This document shows, piece after piece, positions 6,575 to 15,579 of a stretch of 64,000 nt of DNA; positions within the stretch are counted from its first letter, which is position 1, and each line of letters starts with the position of its first letter. The translations under genes were made by a program, and so were the position numbers. The stretch is from Mycobacterium sp. IS-1742 (GTDB lineage Bacteria; Actinomycetota; Actinomycetes; Mycobacteriales; Mycobacteriaceae): NCBI RefSeq assembly GCF_001500125.1, contig NZ_LQIV01000043.1, forward strand, positions 1-64,000, given 5' to 3'. The notes under the pieces are model-generated. The model was not told the origin of the DNA and did no database searches. It was given only the letters and a program-made list of their open reading frames with translations.

Positions 6575-8137
6575 ATGCGTCGGCACCCCCTGCTGCTCCG
6601 GGCCGTGAGCCTGTCGACGGTCGCGCTGGTGCTGGCCGGCTGTGCCCCCGGCCTGGCGGCCAACCCGCGGTTCGCCACCGACGACGGAGCGCGGCCGCAG
6701 GGTCAGCCCCAGCCCACCCAGCAGCAGGCCGGACCGCCCCCGGTCGAGAAGCCCAAGAACGATCTGTCGTGGCGGGAGTGCACCGACGAGGTGTTCGGCG
6801 ACGCGGCCGTCGACCCCGTGCCCGACGTGACGCTGGACTGCGCCACCTACGACGCCGACCTCGACCCGATCGACGGCGCGACCGGCACGGTCACCATCGG
6901 TGTCGTGCGGGCCACCTCTGCGCGCACACCGGCCGACGCCGGGCCGGTGGTGATGACGACCGGCTCCGACCTGCCGTCGTCGGCGCAGCTGCCGGTGTGG
7001 CTGGCGCGCTCGCAGGCCCTGCTCGACAAGCACCCGATCGTCGCCGTCGACCGTCGCGGTATCGGGATGTCCGGGGCGTTGGAGTGCCGCGACCTGTACG
7101 ACCGCCAGGAGATGATCGAGCAGGCCCAGTTCGCCTACGGCGACGATCCGGTCGCCAACCTCGGCGCCATCACGATGACGGCGACGACCAGCTGCACCGA
7201 CACCATCGCCCCCGGCGACTCGGCATACGACAACGCCCACGCCGCCGAAGACCTCGAGCGGTTGCGCAGCACCTGGGACGTGCCCGCGCTGGCACTGCTG
7301 GGGATCGGCAACGGCGCCCAGGTGGCGCTGGCCTATGCCGGATCGCACCCCAACAAGGTGGCCCGGTTGGCGCTCGACTCGCCGCTGCCGCTGGCGATCG
7401 GCGCCGAGGCCGCCGCCGAGCAGCGCGTCAAGGGTGAACAGGCCGCGCTCGACGCGTGGGCGGCCCAGTGCGTGGCCGTCGGCTGTCCGGCCGCCCCCGA
7501 CCCGAAGGGTGTCGTGGACGGGCTGCTGTCGGCGGCGCGGTCGGGTGACGGACCGGGCGGGGCGTCGGTGGCCGCGGTGGCCGAGGCGATCAGCACCGCG
7601 CTGGCGTTCCCGAAGGGCGACGGTGTCGCCTCGACCAACGATCTCGGCGCGGCGCTGGCCGGTGCCCGGTCCGGTGACACCGCCCGGCTCACCGCGCTGA
7701 TCGCCGACGCCGAGGGGCTGCGCCAGACCGACGGTCAGTTCGTCAACTCCTGCAGCGACGCGCTGAACCGCCCGACGCCCGACCGGGTGCGCGAACTGGT
7801 GGTCGCCTGGGGCAAGCAGTATCCGCAGTTCGGCGTCGTCGGCGCGCTCGACCTGGTCACCTGCCTCAACTGGCCGAGCGGATCGGCCCCGGCCGAACCC
7901 AAGGACCTCCCGGTGCCCGTGTTGCTGCTCGGGGTGCAGAACGACCCCATCGTCGGCAACGAAGGCGTCGCCGCGGTCGCCGCGACCATCCTCAACGCCG
8001 GCGCGTCCAACAAGCGCGTCATGTGGCAGGGCATCGGCCACGGGGCGAGCGTCTACTCCCCCTGCGCGCTGGCACCGCTGGTGGGCTACGTCGACACCGG
8101 TGCCCCGCCGGCGACCGACACGTACTGTCCGGCCTGA
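6575..8137 (+). CDS. Lipoprotein of the TAP-like alpha/beta hydrolase family, nucleophile serine absent
   Basis: 520 residues. A lipobox (LVLAGC, Cys23) marks it as an envelope lipoprotein. The fold is that of the tripeptidyl aminopeptidase-like family, with the C-terminal TAP domain, and it corresponds to Rv2672. The nucleophile elbow, expected as G-x-S-x-G, reads GIGNG (residues 243-247): the serine is replaced by Gly245 (codon at 7307-7309). The other triad positions appear kept: Asp in QNDPIV and His in GIGHGAS. It may be a binding protein rather than a hydrolase, or use another residue. ATG 6575 follows TACTGT (6562-6567) by 7 nt, so a leaderless transcript is likely. Confidence 0.85.
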   Translation: MRRHPLLLRAVSLSTVALVLAGCAPGLAANPRFATDDGARPQGQPQPTQQQAGPPPVEKPKNDLSWRECTDEVFGDAAVDPVPDVTLDCATYDADLDPIDGATGTVTIGVVRATSARTPADAGPVVMTTGSDLPSSAQLPVWLARSQALLDKHPIVAVDRRGIGMSGALECRDLYDRQEMIEQAQFAYGDDPVANLGAITMTATTSCTDTIAPGDSAYDNAHAAEDLERLRSTWDVPALALLGIGNGAQVALAYAGSHPNKVARLALDSPLPLAIGAEAAAEQRVKGEQAALDAWAAQCVAVGCPAAPDPKGVVDGLLSAARSGDGPGGASVAAVAEAISTALAFPKGDGVASTNDLGAALAGARSGDTARLTALIADAEGLRQTDGQFVNSCSDALNRPTPDRVRELVVAWGKQYPQFGVVGALDLVTCLNWPSGSAPAEPKDLPVPVLLLGVQNDPIVGNEGVAAVAATILNAGASNKRVMWQGIGHGASVYSPCALAPLVGYVDTGAPPATDTYCPA

Positions 8138-8142
8138 CGTCT

Positions 8143-8158
8143 CGGCGGCGCGCCGCCG
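8143..8158. repeat. 16-bp perfect GC palindrome directly before the aftC start
   Basis: The sequence cggcggcgcgccgccg is fully self-complementary and ends 1 nt before the GTG start codon of aftC, where a ribosome site would be expected. No Shine-Dalgarno sequence is visible. It sits in the 21-nt gap between the lipoprotein stop and aftC, so it could be a weak pause or translation-control structure, or chance in such GC-rich DNA. Confidence 0.4.
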
Positions 8159-9475
8159 GTGTACGGTTCGCTCGTGGCGGCAGCAGACTCTCTACGCACC
8201 GGCCTCATGAGCACCTTCCGGCCGCGCACCTCGCCTCCGGACGTGGCGACGGTCCTGCGCAACGTGTTGTGGCCGTTGGCGATCATGACGGTCATCCACC
8301 GCACGTACGTCCTGGCGACCAACGGCTACATCACCGACGACTTCGGGCCGGTCTACCGCGCGGTGTCGAACATGCGCCTGGGCCTGGACATCTACAACGA
8401 GCACTTCGACCACGTCGACCCGCACTACCTCTACCCCCCGGGCGGGACCCTGCTGCTGGCGCCGTTCGGTTTCCTGCCGGAGTTCGCGGCGCGCAACTGG
8501 TACTTCACGCTCAACAGCCTCGCCACCCTCCTCGCCGCGTACTTCCTGCTGCGACTGTTCGACTACACGCTGGCCTCGGTGGCGGCGCCCGCGCTGGTGC
8601 TTGCGATGTACTGCACCGAATCGGTCACCAACACACTCGTTTTCACCAACATCAACGGCTTCATGCTGCTGGCCGAGGTGCTGTTCTTCCGCTGGCTGCT
8701 CGACGGTAAGCGCGGCCACCAGTGGTGGGCCGGTGTGGCGATCGGCTTGGCGCTGGTGGTGAAACCGTCACTGGCGCCGCTGTTGTTGCTGCCGCTGCTC
8801 AACCGCCAGTGGCGGCCGCTCGTCACGGCGGCGGCGGTGCCGCTGGTGTTCAACCTCGCCGCGTGGCCACTGCTGACCGACCCGATGAACTTCGTCACCC
8901 GCACGCTGCCCTACATCATGGGCACCCGGGACTACTTCAACAGCTCGATCGAGGGCAACGGCATCTACTACGGTCTGCCGCCCCTGCTGATCCTTGCGCT
9001 CCGAATCCTGTTCCTGGCGCTCACGATCGGCAGCCTGGTACTGCTGTACCGCTTCTACCGCACCCGGGATCCGCGCTTCTGGTTGCTGACGTCCTCGGGT
9101 GTGCTGCTGACGGCGTCGTTCCTGGTGCTGTCGCTGGGGCAGGCCTACTACTCGATGATGTTGTTCCCGTTCCTGATGACGGTGGTGCTGCCCAACTCGG
9201 TGCTGCGCAACTGGCCGGCGTGGCTGGCGGTGTACGGCTTCATGACGATGGACAAGTGGCTGATGTGGCGGTGGCCCACCACCGGCCGGTTCCTCGAGTA
9301 CATGAAGGTGACCTACGGCTGGTCGCTGATGCTGGTCGTGGTGTTCGCCGTGCTGTACTTCCGCTACCTCGACGCCAAGGCCGACGGCCGCCTCGACCGG
9401 GGTATCGACCCGCCGTGGCTCACCGACCCCGCCGAGGGTGCGCCGCAGGTCAAGCGGGCCGCGCCGACGGCGTGA
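8159..9475 (+). CDS. aftC: Alpha-(1->3)-arabinofuranosyltransferase AftC
   Basis: 438 residues, polytopic membrane GT-C glycosyltransferase. AftC adds the alpha-1,3 branch to the arabinan of arabinogalactan and lipoarabinomannan, using decaprenyl-phosphoarabinose. It is recognisable from long identities to the M. tuberculosis protein (Rv2673), such as TNTLVFTNING, YFNSSIEGNG and YYSMMLFPFLMTVVLPNSV. The GT-C acidic motif is ITDDFGPVY near residue 58. About ten transmembrane helices are seen, with a short cytoplasmic C-terminus. GTG 8159 is chosen because the next residues (YGSLVAAADS) match the M. tuberculosis N-terminus. Confidence 0.95.
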   Translation: MYGSLVAAADSLRTGLMSTFRPRTSPPDVATVLRNVLWPLAIMTVIHRTYVLATNGYITDDFGPVYRAVSNMRLGLDIYNEHFDHVDPHYLYPPGGTLLLAPFGFLPEFAARNWYFTLNSLATLLAAYFLLRLFDYTLASVAAPALVLAMYCTESVTNTLVFTNINGFMLLAEVLFFRWLLDGKRGHQWWAGVAIGLALVVKPSLAPLLLLPLLNRQWRPLVTAAAVPLVFNLAAWPLLTDPMNFVTRTLPYIMGTRDYFNSSIEGNGIYYGLPPLLILALRILFLALTIGSLVLLYRFYRTRDPRFWLLTSSGVLLTASFLVLSLGQAYYSMMLFPFLMTVVLPNSVLRNWPAWLAVYGFMTMDKWLMWRWPTTGRFLEYMKVTYGWSLMLVVVFAVLYFRYLDAKADGRLDRGIDPPWLTDPAEGAPQVKRAAPTA

Positions 9476-9498
9476 CGGCTCGAGGGTAGCTTGGGGTC

Positions 9499-9909
9499 AT
9501 GTCTGCCCCGAAGGTGCAATTGACCGACGACGAGTGGCGCCGCAAGCTCAGCCCCGAGGAGTTCGCGGTGCTGCGCCGGGCCGGTACCGAGCGGCCGTTC
9601 ACCGGTGAGTACACCGACACCAAGACCGAGGGTGTCTACCAGTGCCGGGCCTGCGGCGCCCAACTCTTCCGCAGCAGCGAGAAGTTCGAATCCCATTGCG
9701 GCTGGCCGTCTTTCTTCGACCCCGCCGACTCCGACGCGGTCATCCTGCGGCCCGACGACTCGCTCGGGATGCGACGGGTCGAGGTGGTGTGCGCGAACTG
9801 CCACAGCCACCTGGGCCACGTCTTCGAAGGCGAGGGTTACCCGACGCCGACCGATCAGCGGTACTGCATCAATTCCATTTCACTGCGACTGGTGCCGGCG
9901 GGCGAATAG
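9499..9909 (+). CDS. msrB: Peptide-methionine (R)-S-oxide reductase MsrB
   Basis: 136 residues. The enzyme reduces methionine-R-sulfoxide in proteins. Structural zinc ligands are Cys49/Cys52 (CRAC) and Cys98/Cys101 (CANC); the catalytic cysteine is Cys123 in RYCINSISL; the HCGWPSFF segment is also typical. Corresponds to Rv2674. The ATG lies 6 nt after a -10-like TAGCTT (9487-9492), so leaderless transcription is likely. Its 3' end overlaps the convergent GGDEF-EAL gene by 41 nt. Confidence 0.95.
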   Translation: MSAPKVQLTDDEWRRKLSPEEFAVLRRAGTERPFTGEYTDTKTEGVYQCRACGAQLFRSSEKFESHCGWPSFFDPADSDAVILRPDDSLGMRRVEVVCANCHSHLGHVFEGEGYPTPTDQRYCINSISLRLVPAGE

Positions 9910-12220
9910 TCTCCGTGCGCAGCAACGCCGCGACGCCGGGCCGGCTCAACGGCGGGCTGTAGAAGAAGCCCTGGGCGACATCGCAGCGGTAGGCACGCAG
10001 GCGCTCGGCGGTCTCCGCGTTCTCGACGCCCTCCGCCACCGTCGTCAGTCCGAGCGTCTGCGCCAGGTTGACGACGGCACGGACCACCTCGCCGGCTCTC
10101 GGGTCCCAGATGACCGGGCCGATGAACCGGCGGTCGAGCTTGACCTCGTCGATCGGCAGTTCCCGCAGATAGCTCAGGGCCGAATAGCCGCTGCCGAAGT
10201 CGTCGATGGCGACGCGGACACCATGGCTGCGCAGTTCACGCAGCACCGCGCAGGTCCGTTTGACGTCGGGCAGGATCAGATCCTCGGTGAGCTCGATGGT
10301 CAGCGCGGCGGGCGGGAGCCCGCGCGCGTCGAGTGCCGAGGCGATCTTGTCCGGCAGGTCGGTGTCGGCGACGGTCGCCGCGAAGAGGTTGACCGCCACA
10401 GGCACGGGCGTCCCGCCGGCCGCCCATTCCGCGGCGTCGTCGAGCGCCTTGTCGACCACCAGGTCGGTGAGCGCCCCCATCATGCCGTGGCTGCGCACCA
10501 TCGGCAGGAAGTCGCCCGGGGCGAGTGTGCCTCGGACGGGGTGCGGCCACCGCACCAACGCCTCCAGGCCCGCCAGCTGCGAGGTGGCGAGGTGGTACTG
10601 CGGCTGGTAGACCACGCTCAACTCGCGGCGGTCGATGGCCTGGCGCAGTTCGCCCAGCATCTGGACCGCCGCCACACCGCGGCCCCGCACGCAGGCGTCG
10701 GCCACCCGGACCAGTCCCGGCTGCTCCGGGTACACCAGCGTCATCTCGGGGGTGTACACGTGCACGCCGACCGTGCGGGACCGCTTGGCGGCGTACATCG
10801 CCGCGTCGGCCCGTTTGAACAGCTGCTCGCCCGACGGATCGGGGTCGTCGTCCGGTGCGGCGACGGCCAGGCCGACGCTGGGCCGCATCAGCAGGCTCTC
10901 GCCGTCGATGCTGAACGGGGTGTCGAAGGATTCGACGATGCGGTGGGCGATCTCGAGGGAGTGGTCCACCCGGTCCTCGATGAGGACCGCGAACTCGTCA
11001 CCCCCGACGCGCGCCACCGTGTCACCGGGCCGGACGCACGCGACCAGGCGGTCGGCGACCTGGACGAGCATCGCGTTGCCCGCCGAGTGGCCGAGGCTGT
11101 CGTTGACGACCTTGAAGTCGTTGAGATCCAGTGAGAGCACCGCGACGGCGCGGGGGTCGCGCTCCCGCAGTTGCACGGCGTGGGCCAACCGGTCGTTGAA
11201 CAGCGCGAGATTCGCCAGGCCCGTCAGGGGATCGCGCAGCGCGAGGTCGGCGACCATCCGCATGAGCCTGCGGTTCTCCCACGAGGCGAGGAACTGGCGC
11301 AGGCAGATGGCGACGATCACGACGATCACGATGGCGCGCAGGACACCGTCCAGCACGACCACCGTCGCGACGGTGCCCCCGACCAGCAGGGGCAGGTAGG
11401 GCAACCAGAGCGAGATGCTGGTGGGAAGCGGGGGGACGGTGTCGGGGGTGGGCGGCACGCCCCGGCTCAGGAGGGCGGCCGCGCCGAAGAGCACGGTGCC
11501 GGCCACCCAGCCCACGTCGATGGGGAAGACGGCGGCGTAGGTGCCCTGCGCGGTCAGCCAGGCGAAGGCGATGTCGGACACGGTGAGCAGCGCGGCGGAG
11601 GCGGTGAGCAGCAACAACGGCAGCCGCCGCCAGGGACCGGCGCGGACCAGGACGAACCCCGCGACGGCGAGCACCACCACGTCGAGGAGCGGGTAGGCCA
11701 GCGCGAGGCTGACCGCGACCTTGTCCTCGCGGAAGCTCTCGTACACATTGCGCAGCACGAGCACCCAGGCGAGCAGGAACAGCGACAACGCGAAGATCAG
11801 CCCGTCGAGCAGCAGGCGCACCCGGGAGTGCCCCGCGGTTCTGCTGGGCCACTGCATCAGCGCCAGACAGCTGAAGATCGGGCACAGCAGGAACCCGATG
11901 TCGGCGAGTGATGGGAACGCCGTGTGGCCCAGCACCAGATCCTGATAGCCGAACACGATCTCACCCACGGTCCAGCCGCCGAAGGCGATCGCGAAGCAGA
12001 TCCAGACGTTACGGAACCGTCCGGTCGACGCGCGGGCGGCGAGCACGGCGCACACCACCGCATATCCGGCGAACACCGCGACGCCGACGTTGTCGGCCGC
12101 CTTCGCCCCCGGGAACCCACCGATCAGCCAGATCGTCAGCAGCGCCGCGCCCGCGCCGGACGCGGCGATGACGGTCGCTTCTCGGGGTCTGGCACGCACG
12201 CTCGGCACTCGCGCCCCCAC
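9869..12220 (-). CDS. Membrane-bound GGDEF-EAL composite c-di-GMP enzyme
   Basis: 783 residues. Residues about 18-310 form roughly ten hydrophobic segments, a membrane sensory module I do not recognise. The GGDEF domain (about 325-490) has an intact GGDEF at 406-410 and a diguanylate-cyclase inhibitory site RxxD (R397-D400) at the canonical five-residue spacing. The EAL domain (about 525-770) has an intact EAL at 553-555, DDFGSGYS and a C-terminal QGFFYSPP. Both synthesis and hydrolysis of c-di-GMP are therefore possible. The start is uncertain: GTG 12220 with further GTG options downstream. It sits between msrB and the haem genes, where M. tuberculosis has no such gene as far as I recall, and its 3' end overlaps msrB. 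Confidence 0.9.
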   Translation of the reverse strand: MGARVPSVRARPREATVIAASGAGAALLTIWLIGGFPGAKAADNVGVAVFAGYAVVCAVLAARASTGRFRNVWICFAIAFGGWTVGEIVFGYQDLVLGHTAFPSLADIGFLLCPIFSCLALMQWPSRTAGHSRVRLLLDGLIFALSLFLLAWVLVLRNVYESFREDKVAVSLALAYPLLDVVVLAVAGFVLVRAGPWRRLPLLLLTASAALLTVSDIAFAWLTAQGTYAAVFPIDVGWVAGTVLFGAAALLSRGVPPTPDTVPPLPTSISLWLPYLPLLVGGTVATVVVLDGVLRAIVIVVIVAICLRQFLASWENRRLMRMVADLALRDPLTGLANLALFNDRLAHAVQLRERDPRAVAVLSLDLNDFKVVNDSLGHSAGNAMLVQVADRLVACVRPGDTVARVGGDEFAVLIEDRVDHSLEIAHRIVESFDTPFSIDGESLLMRPSVGLAVAAPDDDPDPSGEQLFKRADAAMYAAKRSRTVGVHVYTPEMTLVYPEQPGLVRVADACVRGRGVAAVQMLGELRQAIDRRELSVVYQPQYHLATSQLAGLEALVRWPHPVRGTLAPGDFLPMVRSHGMMGALTDLVVDKALDDAAEWAAGGTPVPVAVNLFAATVADTDLPDKIASALDARGLPPAALTIELTEDLILPDVKRTCAVLRELRSHGVRVAIDDFGSGYSALSYLRELPIDEVKLDRRFIGPVIWDPRAGEVVRAVVNLAQTLGLTTVAEGVENAETAERLRAYRCDVAQGFFYSPPLSRPGVAALLRTETIRPPAPVAVKWN

Positions 12221-12340
12221 ACCGCTCGACGTAGTGCGCCGGATCCCCCCGACCGTGACGCACGTGAGGCGAGGCTAGCAAGCCGGGCCAGGGGCCGTCG
12301 AAGCTAATTGCGAAAGCAACCACCCGCCCGGGGCGACGGC

Positions 12341-13045
12341 TCAGGGCAGCCGCGTGACCAGTTCCTCGACACCGACCCGCGGGCCCGTGAAGAACGGGGT
12401 CTCCTCGCGGACGTGGCGCCGTGCATCGGTCGCCCGCAGATCGCGCATCAGGTCCACGATGCGGTGGAGTTCGGGCGCCTCGAAGGCGAGGATCCACTCG
12501 TAGTCGCCCAGTGCGAACGCCGGCACCGTGTTGGCGCGGACGTCCTTGTATCCGCGCGCGGCCATCCCGTGCTCGGACAGCATGCGACGGCGCTCGTCGT
12601 CGGGCAGCAGGTACCACTCCAGCGACCGGACGAACGGGTACACACAGATGTAGTTGCCCGGCTCCTCCCCCGCGAGGAAGGCCGGGATGTGGCTCTTGTT
12701 GAACTCCGCCGGGCGGTGTAGCGCGACGTTGCTCCAGACCGGTGTGCTGGCCCGGCCCAGCGCGGTGGCGCGGCGGAAGTCCGAGTAGGTGGCCTGCAGC
12801 GCCTCGACGTTGTCGGCGTGGGTCCAGATCATGAAGTCGGCGTCGGCCCGCATCCCCGCGATGTCGTAGAGCCCACGGACCACGACCCCGCGTTCCTCCT
12901 GTTGTTTGAGGAAGGTGGCGGTCTCGTCGACGATCGCCGCGCGCGCCTGCTCGTCGTACCCGAGTTCCCCCGGCCGTACCGAGAACACCGAGAACATCAG
13001 ATACCGGATGGTGGAGTTGAGCGCGTCGAAGTCGAGCTTGGCCAT
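12341..13045 (-). CDS. chdC: Coproheme decarboxylase ChdC (HemQ)
   Basis: 234 residues. Catalyses the last step of the coproporphyrin-dependent haem pathway: oxidative decarboxylation of coproheme to haem b. Residues aligned with the actinobacterial catalytic set are present at the correct spacing: His119 (in KSHIPAF), Tyr136 (in VYPFVRS) and Trp144 (in LEWY). Corresponds to Rv2676c. Its ATG lies 8 nt after the cgoX stop codon begins, so the genes form an operon hemE-cgoX-chdC. Confidence 0.93.
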   Translation of the reverse strand: MAKLDFDALNSTIRYLMFSVFSVRPGELGYDEQARAAIVDETATFLKQQEERGVVVRGLYDIAGMRADADFMIWTHADNVEALQATYSDFRRATALGRASTPVWSNVALHRPAEFNKSHIPAFLAGEEPGNYICVYPFVRSLEWYLLPDDERRRMLSEHGMAARGYKDVRANTVPAFALGDYEWILAFEAPELHRIVDLMRDLRATDARRHVREETPFFTGPRVGVEELVTRLP

Positions 13046-13050
13046 GGCCC

Positions 13051-14406
13051 CTATCGTGCCACGCCCGAGGTGGCCAACGATGCCACCGCCCGGTTCGCCG
13101 ACGCGACGCAGGCGGGCACCCCGATGCCGTCCAGGTAACCGCCGGCCACGGCGACGCCCCGGGGCAGACCGGCCCGCAGTTCGGCCACCAGACCCGCGTG
13201 GCCGGGACCGTACTGCGGCATCGCGTCGATCCAGCGCTGCACCAGCGCGTCGACGGGTTCGGCGTCGATGCCGAACACCGTCGCCAGGTCGGCCGTGGCC
13301 CACGCCAGCAGCTCGTCGTCGCCGGTGCTGCGCGCCAGATCGTCACCGAACCGGCCGTAGGACAGCCGCAGGAGTTCAGCGTTCCCGCGTCTGCCCCATT
13401 TCCGCGACGACAGCGTGATCGCCTTCGCCCGGAGTCGCTCGCCCGTCGCGACCAGCACGCCGGACTGCTGCGGCAGCGGGGTGCCGCCGGGCAGCGCCAG
13501 CGCGACCACGGCGGCCGAGGCCACCGGGATCCGTCGTGCGGCGGCCGCGGTGCGCGGCGCGAAGTGCTCGACCAGCCGCGGCAGCCGCGGGGCGGGCACC
13601 GCCAGCACCACCGCATCGGCCGGCCAGCGGTTGCCTTCGTCGTCGACGACGTCGACACCCCGGCCCACCGGCTCGACCCGGTCGACGCCCACCTGGGCCC
13701 AGTGGATGCCGCCCTTCGCACGCAGCGCGTCGAGCAGGACCGCGTACCCGCCGTCGACCGCCCCGAAGACCGATCCCGGCGCCGGCGGCGGAAGCGCCTC
13801 GCGCACGGCCTCGGTGAGGTTCCGGGCGCCGCGGTCCAGCGCCGCGGCCAGGGTCGGCGCGGCCGCACGCAACCCGATCGACGAGGCCGACCCGGCGTAG
13901 ACGCCGCCCAGCAGCGGATCGACCGAACGGGCCACTACCTGCTCGCCGAACCGGTCGGCGACCAGCTCGCCCACGCTCGGGTCGGCGCCCGCGCGCCAGC
14001 GCAGCGGCCGCATCGGTTCGTCCGTGATCCGGGCGATCGTCGCATCGTCGACCAACCCGGCCATCGACAACGCCCCGGACGGGATGCCCTGCAGGGTGTG
14101 CTCGGGCATCGGGTGCAGCGTGGCCTGGCTGAGGATGAGCGGGCGCACACCGGTGGTCCCGACCTGACGGTCCGCCAGCCCCAGTTCGGCGAGCAGCGCC
14201 GGTATCTCGGGCCGCCGCGCGACGAAGGCTTCGGCGCCGACGTCGAGCAGCTGCCCGCCCACGCGTTCGGTGCGCAGCACGCCACCGAGGCGGTCGGCGG
14301 GGTCGAAGACGGTGATCGCGGCCTCCGGCCCGGCGGTGACACGCAGCCGATAGGCCGCCGCGAGGCCCGAGATCCCGCCTCCCACAACGCAGTACGTCGT
14401 GCTCAC
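13051..14406 (-). CDS. cgoX: Coproporphyrinogen III oxidase CgoX (HemY family)
   Basis: 451 residues of an FAD-dependent oxidase. The N-terminal dinucleotide motif is CVVGGGISGLAAAYRL, followed by FDPADRLGGVL and a C-terminal FAD motif (VAVAGGYLDGIGVPACVASA). Often annotated as protoporphyrinogen oxidase HemY/HemG; in Actinobacteria with ChdC the substrate is coproporphyrinogen III. Corresponds to Rv2677c. The GTG start at 14406 overlaps the hemE stop (GTGA), which indicates translational coupling. Confidence 0.93.
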   Translation of the reverse strand: MSTTYCVVGGGISGLAAAYRLRVTAGPEAAITVFDPADRLGGVLRTERVGGQLLDVGAEAFVARRPEIPALLAELGLADRQVGTTGVRPLILSQATLHPMPEHTLQGIPSGALSMAGLVDDATIARITDEPMRPLRWRAGADPSVGELVADRFGEQVVARSVDPLLGGVYAGSASSIGLRAAAPTLAAALDRGARNLTEAVREALPPPAPGSVFGAVDGGYAVLLDALRAKGGIHWAQVGVDRVEPVGRGVDVVDDEGNRWPADAVVLAVPAPRLPRLVEHFAPRTAAAARRIPVASAAVVALALPGGTPLPQQSGVLVATGERLRAKAITLSSRKWGRRGNAELLRLSYGRFGDDLARSTGDDELLAWATADLATVFGIDAEPVDALVQRWIDAMPQYGPGHAGLVAELRAGLPRGVAVAGGYLDGIGVPACVASANRAVASLATSGVAR

Positions 14407-15467
14407 AACGAGTGCACCAGCTCCACCGTGGCCGTCACGATCTCGGGGTCCGTCGCGGGCAGCACACCGTGCCCGAGGTTGAACACGTGCCCCGCCGCGC
14501 CGGCGTCCACCGCGCGCCGGCCGTCCTCGACGACCGCCCGCACCGCGGGTTCGACCACCGGCCAGCCGGCCAGCAGCACCACCGGATCGAGGTTGCCCTG
14601 CAGCGCGCTGCCCCGTTCGACCCGCGCCGCGGCGTCGGTCAGCGAGGTGCGCCAGTCCACGCCCACCACCCCGGGCGCCCCGGACGCCGCGACGGCCTCC
14701 GACATGGCGCCGAGCAGTTCGGCGGTGCCCACGCCGAAGTGTGTCATCGGCACCCCGGCCGGCGCGAGCGCCTGGAACACGCGGGTGCTGTGCGGCAGCA
14801 CGTAGGACCGGTAGTCCGCCAGCGACAGGGTGCCCGCCCACGAGTCGAACACCTGCAGGGCGTCGACCCCGGCGTCGACCTGAGCCTGCAGGAAGGCGAT
14901 CGTCACATCGGTGAGCGCCGACATCAGCGCATGCCAGGTGTCGGGCGCGCCGAGCATCATCGCCTTGGTGTGCTCGTGGTGCTTGCTCGGACCGCCCTCC
15001 ACCAGATAGGACGCCAGCGTGAAGGGGGCGCCGGCGAAGCCGATCAGGGGGACGTCGCCGAGCGCCGCGGTGAGCATCCGCACCGCCTGTTCGACGGGTT
15101 CGATCGTCTGCCGCTCGAGCGGCCTGATCCCGGCGACGTCGGCGGCGGTCCGCACCGGATGGTCGATCACCGGCCCCACGTCGGGAACGATGTCGAGCGC
15201 GATCCCCGAGGCCCGCAGCGGGACGACGATGTCGGAGAACAGGATGGCGGCGTCGACGCCGTGCCTGCGCACCGGCTGCAGCGTGATCTCGGTGATCAGC
15301 TCGGCGTCGAAACAGGCCTGCATCATGGTGTTGCGCGCCCGCAGCGCCCGGTACTCGGGCAGCGAACGGCCCGCCTGCCGCATGAACCACACCGGCACCC
15401 GGGCGGGCTTGCGGCCGCGGGCGGCGGCGAGATAGGGCGAGTCGGGCAGTTCACGGCGGGTGTTCAT
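14403..15467 (-). CDS. hemE: Uroporphyrinogen decarboxylase HemE
   Basis: 354 residues. Decarboxylates the four acetate side chains of uroporphyrinogen III to coproporphyrinogen III. The N-terminal signature PVWFMRQAGRSLPEYR (about residues 24-39) and the FSDI motif with its catalytic aspartate are intact, as are the phosphate-like binding loops (GFAGAPFTLASY). ATG 15467 is chosen from family length; an upstream ATG at 15587 would add 40 unrelated residues. First gene of hemE-cgoX-chdC, divergent from the DUF3000 gene with a 112-nt shared promoter region. Confidence 0.95.
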   Translation of the reverse strand: MNTRRELPDSPYLAAARGRKPARVPVWFMRQAGRSLPEYRALRARNTMMQACFDAELITEITLQPVRRHGVDAAILFSDIVVPLRASGIALDIVPDVGPVIDHPVRTAADVAGIRPLERQTIEPVEQAVRMLTAALGDVPLIGFAGAPFTLASYLVEGGPSKHHEHTKAMMLGAPDTWHALMSALTDVTIAFLQAQVDAGVDALQVFDSWAGTLSLADYRSYVLPHSTRVFQALAPAGVPMTHFGVGTAELLGAMSEAVAASGAPGVVGVDWRTSLTDAAARVERGSALQGNLDPVVLLAGWPVVEPAVRAVVEDGRRAVDAGAAGHVFNLGHGVLPATDPEIVTATVELVHSL

Positions 15468-15579
15468 CGCCCCCAATGCTGCCACGACCGGCAACCGCCC
15501 GCGGATGCCCGGATCACCATCACGAGTCGATTCGGCGCGCCTGCGTGCAGGCGGGGCGCAATGGTCTAGCGTCACCCGC

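Noticed and set aside
6410..8041. A 543-codon open frame on the minus strand opposite the lipoprotein gene
   Set aside because: Shadow of the plus-strand coding sequence; composition is Arg/Gly/His-biased, with no start signals and no recognisable family.
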